Shown: positions 56,891 to 64,000 of the stretch, in pieces
How positions within the stretch are numbered: position 1 is the first letter of the stretch
Layout of the letters: each line of letters begins with the position of its first letter
NCBI GenBank assembly: GCA_022606135.1
Contig: JABYQN010000001.1
Location: forward strand, 806,001-870,000
Direction: 5' to 3'
DNA from: Fomes fomentarius
Lineage: Eukaryota; Basidiomycota; Agaricomycetes; Polyporales; Polyporaceae
Length of the DNA: 64,000 nucleotides
Notes under the pieces: model-generated
Database searches by the model: none
What the model was told of the DNA's origin: nothing
Seen by the model: the letters and a program-made list of their open reading frames with translations, nothing else
Made by a program: the position numbers and the translations under genes

Positions 56891-57600
56891 GGCTGAAAGA
56901 GAGAGAGGGATATAGAGGGTGATGTGGAAAGAAGGAGAAACGATGAGCACAGGCCACAAGCGTGCAGTCACAAAGACGCGCGTCGTGCAACAGGCGCTTA
57001 TGGCACAGCACCGCAGCGCGCTGCGCTGCTGCGTCCACCCACACTAGGCTTGAAGTTTATCCTTTTCCTTGCCTTCACCCCCTTTATACTTGCCTTCAGG
57101 GCGCAGCGATTGTCAACTCGGTGTCGCTTTTGAATAGGTAATATGGAAGGGACACTGGGAAATCCTGGGAATCCGACCACTGGTGCGCCAAAAATCTATC
57201 GTGCCCCGCCAGTGCCCGCATCTCGCATGCATCCTTACCTGCCCTTCCTCATCCTTGTGTCCTCTCCTCATATGCTCCTCCCCAGGTCTTGTCTCACGCT
57301 CACGTCTATCCTGAACAATCCATCTCTTCTGTATATGTTCTCCCCCATGCCGCTCTTTGCTTAGCTTAGTAAATCACTCCCATTTGGCTCGAAAGGAACT
57401 AATCAGTGTCAAGTGACAAGTCTGGCTGGTAGCCTACGCTTATGTAATGTAGACGGCGCTAAGCTATACTGCGCGGTACTGGCAATTTGCAAACAGTGCG
57501 CGATATTTTCAAACAATGCGCGGTAAATATGCATTGCGCGCTATTTTGAATAGACGTACAAACGTACCGCCATAATACAGTTGTCGCCGAGATTACCACC
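56891..57600. promoter_or_regulatory. Divergent VPS1 / BTB-like 2 region with TGCGCG cluster
   Basis: 710 bp. Near the BTB-like gene, TGCGCG occurs at 57470, 57497, 57517 and 57535; the second and third are embedded in near-copies (CAAACAGTGCGCG and CAAACAATGCGCG). The array ends 60 bp before the ATG, so it may act as an operator or contain the transcription start. TGCGCG is its own near-palindrome (core GCGC), MBP1/E2F-like in sequence, but the binding factor is unknown. Confidence 0.55.
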
Positions 57601-58738
57601 ATGACAGAGCCTCTCACCTCCATCGAGAAAGTGCTAGCTGCGTCACTACATCCAGGCAGCAATCGTGATGTTTGTCTCCGCGCATATTCTCGCAAGCAAA
57701 TGGGGGCCGCTGGTGTAGTCACAGTTTATCGCCCTTTGCCGATACTTGTCGTAGGATCTGTGTTGAAGGAGACGGAGCATTTCGCCAAACGTAAGCGTTG
57801 TACTCTCTCCTGTGTACCATGACGCGTGGCTGATACAGGAAATGCTCTAGTGCTTGATTCAGGGTTTTCGGAGTCTTGTGACGCTAAGACTGTGTCTCCC
57901 TTACAGCAGTCAGCCGGGGAGCTTGAGTACGACTATGATTCCGACAGTGACCTAGACGAAGAGGAGGAGGAAGGTGACACAGACCAAGTGCATCAATGCG
58001 AACCTGCAACAAGCACGTACCGGGAGATCATGATACCGAACCTCGCGTATAGAACGTGAGTGCATCCTAGTTTCACGGGCGATATTGTAACTGATTGAGG
58101 ATAACGTTGACGGCAGCCTATGCGCCATGGTCTTTTATCTATACACAGGCAAGACCTATTGGCTTCCGCTACGCTCCCAGGGTATGCAACAACGGAACAG
58201 CGAAGTGTACAAGCTGCAGGGCATCCCAGCCTGCTCTCCCAAGTCCATGTATCGACTCGCTGATGCGGTCAGCCATCTATCTCTCTACATTTTGGTGCAT
58301 ATAACTGACGCGGCGTCTAGTATGGCATGAAGGTGCTGCAAGAGCGGGCCCTGGATGCTATTACACAGCGGCTGACTGCTGACAATATCGTTGAAGAAGT
58401 TTTCTCGAGTTTCTGCTACAAGTATGTCATAGAACGTAAAACTCAATACCACGGCGCTCACATCGTAGAACAGGTATGAAATTCTGCACCGGCGTGCTTT
58501 GGTCACCATAGGACTACTGTATCAGACCCCAGAAGTGCAAGAAGGGCTTCGTCGTATCATTCCTAGGGTCGTCGGTGGTGAATTCCCGCATTCAGCAGCT
58601 ACCCTCGAAGCCTTGCTCGGCATCCAAAAGCTAGACCCCATGAAACCTGTGCCTTGCACTGGCTCTTCGGCGTCGAAGTTCGCAGAGGGCGATACCCTTT
58701 TTCTCACTCGAGAAGCGGGAAACAGCTACAGACAATAG
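57601..58738 (+). CDS. BTB/POZ-like protein 2
   Basis: Five exons (57601-57790, 57839-58055, 58117-58267, 58321-58421, 58474-58738) total 924 nt, 307 aa. It parallels BTB-like protein 1 exon by exon: NRDVCLRAYSRKQ...LPILVVGSVLKETEHFAKR, an acidic YDYDSDSDLDEEEEEGD insert, LCAMVFYLYTGKTYWLPLRS, ACSPKSMYRLADAYGMKVLQ, and LTADNIVEEVFSSFCYKYE. It lacks the N-terminal Pro-rich repeats and the Lys-rich tail. Probably cytosolic or nuclear; function unknown. The pair lie 15.6 kb apart on opposite strands, so this is a dispersed rather than tandem duplication. Confidence 0.82.
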
Positions 58739-59565
58739 CCGTTCTACGACGAACTACCCAACACTACATCTCCCATCACGAGACTCCGTGGTCCATCGCC
58801 TAGGGTGAGAGGTAATACGACAGCCTCGGAAGGGCTACCTATGGGCCAAGCGTGGATGGGACCGTCCAGTGAAACATAAGTTCTTTAGTGAGATCTCTCA
58901 TGACTTCCTGGGACCAGTCACTACCGACTCCGTGTATACATGCGTGACTTCATTTGCTCTTGTTCCTTGTGTCTATTATGTGACATACTACGTGCTTGAT
59001 TTCCATTAGCGTTTCCCTGATGTATCTCCCAGATGTGTGATGCTTCCGGATTGTTGATGCACGTACTCACTGCCCGGAGTCCATTGATGTTGGAACGATG
59101 CGGGTTACTGGTCTTCTCAAGTTAACGAGCCCGTAGTATGATAGCTCGGCGACACGACCCTTTGCTGGTATATGCCTATACCACTTTGAGATTAGCAGGT
59201 CATAGTCGGTCTCATTGAATGCTTGACGCAGCTGCAGGCTCTGCGGTAACACTGGGCATACACGCAGTCGTACTATAACATCCATCCTGGTGGCCAGATC
59301 TGCAACAGGAAGATTGCTACCTGCTCAAAGGAATGCTCAGCTGTAGCATTATCTGGCGGCAGCTGGATCCAGCATCCGACTTCTGGTAGTCTGAACGGAG
59401 CTAATCAGATCACAAGACGACGGGCGCTTCGCAGTGACGTCGGCGTTGAGTAGGTACGGTCGGTTGTACCGTTCCCTGTTCGTAAGCCACCCGTGTACTC
59501 TGCTTGACCCACTACCTCCACAATACCACAGTCTTCCAACACTTTTATTCTCTTGTCTTCTCGCG
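58739..59565. other. Intergenic BTB-like 2 to TBC gene
   Basis: 827 bp without recognisable exon. A CT-rich stretch (CTTCCAACACTTTTATTCTC) directly precedes the TBC start codon. Confidence 0.45.
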
Positions 59566-62444
59566 ATGGGCGATCCACGCAATAGGTCGGACGTCAAAGA
59601 AATCAAGTCTGTCCTCTGATTGAGGCTCGGTCCACAGACTCATCTCTGTAACCTATGACCCCTTGCCTCCAGGAAAGCTTATGACTATTTATTCAACTCT
59701 CGGACAACTGTCGCGAAGCTGCGAGACGCAGCGCTAGGTGGCAGGCTCTTCCAGAGCGTTGATAGCGGTGTGGGGGTTGTGGGAAGGAGTATGGCTTGGA
59801 AGGTACTTGGTGATTTTGCGTGGTGTATGCTCAGTCTTCTAATGCTGCTTGAACAAGCTGTTCCTGGTCCCCAATGAGCCGTTGCAAGAAGTTGCTGACG
59901 TAGAAGCTGCCCCGCCGTCGACGCGCTTGCGCACTGCGCGCCAGGACTATCGCAGGCTCCTCATGGAGACAATGCGTGCTCCGGATGGTGGATATGAAGA
60001 AGGATTCACTGTTCCTGGTTCCGGTGCGTCACCACCGCGTACAGAGGGATCCGGCGGCAATCTGGAGAAGAACAACCCGTTGAGTCTGGATGATGAGGTA
60101 CGTTCATCTGCATCTCCGATCATGTTCCTCCACCGACCGAAGCCTAGAACCCATGGCGCGAGTGGTTTACTTCTGTAGAGCTGCGCAAGACTATCTTGCA
60201 GGATGTGGAGAGAACGTACGTGAAGCAGTAACTGTTGTCACAAACTCTTATCCAAACTACATATACTCTTCGCAGCTTCCCAGACATTGCCTACTTTCGC
60301 GATGCGGAAGTTCAAGCAGAGTTGACGAACATTCTTTTCTTGTACTCCGACATGCACCCGGACATTGGCTATCGACAAGGAATGCACGAACTTCTCGCGC
60401 CGTTGTACTACGCACTCGATTATGATTCCATTCCAGAAGAATTCGACATCGATCCACTACTGAAGGAGTTCTGCGCGCGGCACTGGGTAGCAGCTGACGC
60501 GTGGATGCTCTTCGACGTAGTCATGAAGGGCGCAGGCAGGTGGTACGAATGGCAGGAGGGCAAGTCCCAGACGGACCCTTCGCCTCTTCCTTCGCACGTC
60601 CAACTCAACGTCTCTGGAGATACGCGATTGAAGCCCTACATCGCGCCGATCGTGGAAGCCTGCAACCGGGTACAATCTGTTTTGCTGAAAGGCGTTGATC
60701 CCGAGCTGTGGAAGGCCATGCAGACCGCGGGCATCGAGCCTCAGATTTACGGAATGTATGTAATGCCATCCCGTCACTTTGGGACACATTCTTATAGTTA
60801 CGTAGCCGGTGGCTGCGCTTGCTCTTTACGAGAGAGTTTAGCATGGAAGACGCTATGGTTCTTTGGGATGGTCTCTTCGCCGTTGACCCGTCCTTCGACT
60901 TGGCCCAATGGATCTGTGTCGCGATGCTCGTACGTATACGGAATAAGCGTACGTATCATATTGCGTCCATCCGCGCGCTTTATTGACGAGTATGTCTCAG
61001 TGATACCGGCTGACTACAGCAGTCAACTCACCTACCTGCTGCGCTACCCCGCCGACCCGCTTGCAGCTGGTAGCACTCAAGAACCCCACGGAGTTCATCA
61101 TGCATCTTTGCTTCTCCACCAGGCTTTGACGTTGCAGATGTCACCTACTCCAACTACTGGCGTGTCAGTGATTCACGAGAACAAGAACCTGCTGGGTATA
61201 TCAACAGAAGTCCCTCCACCCGTTTCGCCTCCAGTGCACCGGCGGCAGCGGCAGGGATCACGGAGCCGGTCATTCACAAATACCAACGGGTCACTCTCGT
61301 CAGGAGAGCCTGGGAGTAGCAAGGGCGTACACAGTCGGCAAACGTCGAGCCCAATGGGTCTGCCCGAATCACTCGCTCGTGGGTTGTTCGAGCGGGGAGA
61401 GAGCTTGGGCATCAATAAGACTGTCATGAATGCTGTTTCTGAGCTCAAGGTGCGCCATATATGCTTTCTATCCGCGCCCCAATAGCGTTGCACTAACATT
61501 GCGCAATACAGAAAAATCTCCCCGATATATCTACCGCTCTTGCACGGTTACCTCCTCTGACCCCCCAGCCCGCGAACACTCTGTATCCTATGTCGCCAGA
61601 CAAACCAGCAGGCGAACGTCCACCGTGGGAGCCGCGCACACGGCGAGAGATGGAGCGCGATATCGCGCGGATGATAGGTATGCAACGAAAGCTTGGGGAC
61701 TCAGTCGGGTGGATCGTCGACACGCTCTTGTTGGACGAAGGCGAAGCTAACGACGATACCACAAAGAAGAGCATCCAGACGAGGAAGCGTGAGGCCGTAG
61801 AGTGCCTCTCGTATGTTCGTGACATCCTGAAGGGCACAGTGGCTGATGTCGAAGAAGACCGCCTGCTAGGAGAAGAGGAGCTGAAGCGGAGGAGGGACAA
61901 GGAGCGGAAGGAGAGAGAGGCTGCGGAGGCTTTGAGCAGGAAGACATCGACTCCACATCCCCCAATGCCTGCTGCAGCTATACCTATCGAGGTGCGATCA
62001 CAGGGTGCAGGAGTGCGTTGTTCGCAGGATTATTACAGGCCTCATCCGTCAAGCTCGAGTCCGCCAACGAAGACTACACCCGCCGCCGTCATCCCTCCTG
62101 CCCAGATTATCCGCCCTGCGGCGCTCTCCTCTATCCCCGCATCCAACTCCGTCCCTCCTCCGATGTCTCCACCTATTGTCATTTCGCCCATATCTAGCTC
62201 GTCGACTTTCAACGCACCGTGGAATTACACAAGGTCGGCCTTCTCGAGCGCAGACTCCCCCATTGCGACGCTTCCTCGTGTACCCCCTCGCACGTCGACC
62301 GTGCTACCCCGAGCGGCCCCTCTACCGCAATCGTTCTTGAATCCGCCTCCATCCGCGCCGGTGGCCGACAGTACTGTCAAGTCTGTTTCGCGCGATCAAA
62401 AGCCGAAACATGTTCCGTACGATCCGCTGGGTGCCATATCGTAG
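59566..62444 (+). CDS. TBC-domain Rab GTPase-activating protein (TBC1D5-like)
   Basis: Eight exons (59566-59606, 59673-59802, 59858-60097, 60148-60215, 60276-60755, 60806-60948, 61001-61449, 61512-62444) total 2484 nt, 827 aa. The TBC domain shows the dual fingers: ILQDVERTFPDIAYF (Arg finger) and HPDIGYRQGMHELLAPLYYA (Gln finger in YRQG). RLKPYIAPIVEACNRVQSVL, IRWLRLLFTREFSMEDAMVL and WDGLFAVDPSFDLAQWICVA complete it. The C-terminal 400 residues are low-complexity Ser/Pro with one charged coiled-coil segment (EEELKRRRDKERKEREAAEA). The arrangement (interrupted TBC with a long tail) resembles TBC1D5, a Rab7 GAP of the retromer pathway; this identification is inferred. The first exon donor is GTCTGT. 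Confidence 0.88.
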
Positions 62445-62812
62445 AGATTGTTACCTTACACAGCGAAGGAGTGCTTGTCCAGTAGTTTTGCTTGTTTAAT
62501 TAGATGCAGGCCCTTCCCCCTTTTGAAAGTGCTCAGAGTCAGTGTGATTCTGCACGAATACAGGCCTCGGGTCTCGGCCATGCCGGGGTAGCTCGTGAAT
62601 AATCGGCAACCTCGAGGCGGCATTCAGCGAAATGTGGGGGTGCGAAATCACACGGCTGTGATTGGTTTCGGCCGCAGACGGGATTTCGGGGAACAAGTGC
62701 CGAGTCGTGACGCCGTCTGGGACCTCAGCTGGACCTCAGCGTTGCACAGGCAGACGCCCCCTACACTACTTCCTCATCGCCGACCTCGTCGTCGCTCGCG
62801 ACATCTACGACC
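62445..62812. promoter_or_regulatory. TBC gene end / SDH1 promoter
   Basis: 368 bp. Contains GTGATTGGTTTCGG (about 62657), a CCAAT box in inverse orientation (ATTGG), 155 bp before the SDH1 ATG, as often seen for respiratory genes under HAP/CCAAT control, and a GACCTCAGCTGGACCTCAGC near-duplicate at about 62721. Confidence 0.45.
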
Positions 62813-64000
62813 ATGCTCAGAAAAACCCTCGCAAAGGGACTCCGCGCCTCGGCGACGCGGTCCTTCACCTCCTCTGCCCCCGCGCGCAGAGTCGTTGCGA
62901 CGAACCCTGTCAAGGCACAGGAGGTCAAGGTGAGTTTCCGTGTTTCCCCTCTTTCCTCCGCCTTCTTCTCCATATTTTATGTCGTCGGCATTCTGATGAG
63001 CTTGTTGGGCGATAGTCGTGGGGGAAGTACCCACTCATTGAACACGAATACGATGCTATCGTTGTGTGAGTAGACCGACCGCACCTGGTCGCGTGTTGCT
63101 GCTAACCGCGTATGTTCGCACAGGGGAGCTGGTGGTGCCGGTCTCCGAGCAGCATTCGGTCTGGCTGAGGCTGGATTCAACACGGCGTGCATCACGAAGC
63201 TCTTCCCCACTCGTAGTCATACTGTCGCTGCTCAGGTATGTCGCATCTAGCCTGGGCCTGTGGGGGACAGCCGAAGCTAATTGTATGCGCTAGGGTGGCA
63301 TCAACGCCGCGCTTGGGGTAAGTTCTACACCGTATGGAAAGGTTGTCCGCACAGGAGTTGACGGTGCGACGTAGAACATGACTGAGGACGACTGGCGATG
63401 GCACATGTACGATACGGTGAGTTACACGTGCCGCGCACTTAGATTCTGGTTCTGACTTCTATTGCAGGTCAAGGGTTCTGACTGGCTTGGTGATCAAGAC
63501 GCTATCCACTACATGTGTCGTGAAGCTCCCCACACGGTTATTGAGGTGAGTAAGGCTCTTTCGCGCACCCGCGTTTGTTCTCATCTCTCTTCAGCTTGAG
63601 CATTTCGGTGTGCCCTTCTCAAGAACTAAGGAGGGCAAGATCTACCAGCGTGCGTTTGGTGGTCAGTCGTTGAAATTCGGCAAGGGTGGTCAGGCATACC
63701 GTTGTGCTGCTGCTGCCGACCGTACCGGCCACGCGCTCCTCCACACCCTGTACGGCCAGTCTCTCCGTCACAACACCAACTTCTTTATCGAGTACTTCGC
63801 GCTCGACTTGATCATGCAGGACGGCGAGTGTGTGGGTGTCATCGCGCTGAACATGGAGGACGGTACACTTCACCGGTTCCGTGCACACAAGACTGTGCTC
63901 GCTACTGGCGGTTACGGTCGCGCATACTTCAGTTGCACGAGTGCGCACACTTGCTCGGGTGACGGTAACGCCATGGTTGCTCGTGCGGGTCTTCCTCTGC
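62813..64000 (+). CDS. SDH1: Succinate dehydrogenase flavoprotein subunit, mitochondrial (5' part)
   Basis: Catalytic subunit of respiratory complex II; oxidises succinate with covalently bound FAD in the mitochondrial matrix. The first exon encodes [20 protein letters not shown], a typical presequence. Exons 62813-62929, 63016-63065, 63124-63235, 63294-63317, 63375-63416, 63468-63545 and 63595 to the edge join in frame. [20 protein letters not shown] is the FAD-binding GxGxx[18 protein letters not shown] has the His that carries the flavin. Then [59 protein letters not shown] and [19 protein letters not shown]. The 24-nt and 42-nt exons are short but well bounded. The substrate-binding and capping C-terminal parts lie beyond the window. 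Confidence 0.96.

Noticed and set aside
1..64000. tRNA, rRNA, CRISPR or transposase genes
   Set aside because: Looked by eye for T-loop GGTTCGAATCC-type boxes, repeat-spacer arrays and DDE or RT motifs; none seen. A covariance-model scan was not possible.

Overview
The window is nuclear DNA of a filamentous basidiomycete, most likely an Agaricomycete. The evidence is dense genes with many 45-70 nt GT-AG introns, CT-rich stretches before start codons, families typical of mushroom-forming fungi (DUF6593, DUF7330, F-box proteins of the NELLSEVF type, BTB/POZ-like proteins) and a plant-cell-wall glycosidase pair. No rRNA, tRNA, CRISPR array, transposase or reverse transcriptase was recognised. 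Exon joins were worked out by hand from splice signals and reading frame; for most genes the exon lengths add up to whole codons.

Layout. 1-5.3 kb: checkpoint clamp gene rad1 (minus, runs off the left edge, split by a 2.2 kb intron) divergent from histone acetyltransferase hat1. 6.3-14.3 kb: a DUF6593 protein, two tandem F-box paralogues (the second with an apparent 1-nt deletion) and an unrecognised gene. 15.3-21 kb: a MIF-type tautomerase and a large membrane-anchored TolB-propeller/amidohydrolase. 21-26.2 kb: a pectin-side-chain block: a GH43 relic, an intact secreted GH43 and a secreted GH88 unsaturated glucuronyl hydrolase. 27.3-36.5 kb: housekeeping genes: Mediator MED1, cytoplasmic tryptophanyl-tRNA synthetase, TATA-binding protein, a conserved fungal protein of unknown function, and NTF2. 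37-44 kb: a LOG-type phosphoribohydrolase, a PI-PLC-like phosphodiesterase, a BTB-like protein with coding repeats, and a short-chain dehydrogenase. 44.8-47.7 kb: DCN1 (cullin neddylation) divergent from CIA2 (cytosolic Fe-S assembly). 47.7-57.6 kb: a 3.2 kb gene-poor stretch, a DUF7330 protein, a decayed cdc48-like AAA fragment, and VPS1 dynamin. 57.6-64 kb: a second BTB-like protein, a TBC-domain RabGAP, and the 5' part of mitochondrial succinate dehydrogenase flavoprotein SDH1.

I found no wholly new multi-gene system. The most unusual items are: the 2.2 kb insertion-like intron in rad1, with palindromes and an antisense open frame; a 13-nt microexon carrying the catalytic-histidine motif of the PLC-like enzyme; a 9-nt microexon in the LOG gene; an eightfold CTTAC/GTAAG cluster between NTF2 and the unknown conserved gene; a TGCGCG cluster before the second BTB gene; and three conserved genes each apparently missing one base, two of them at short C or G runs, which may be assembly errors.
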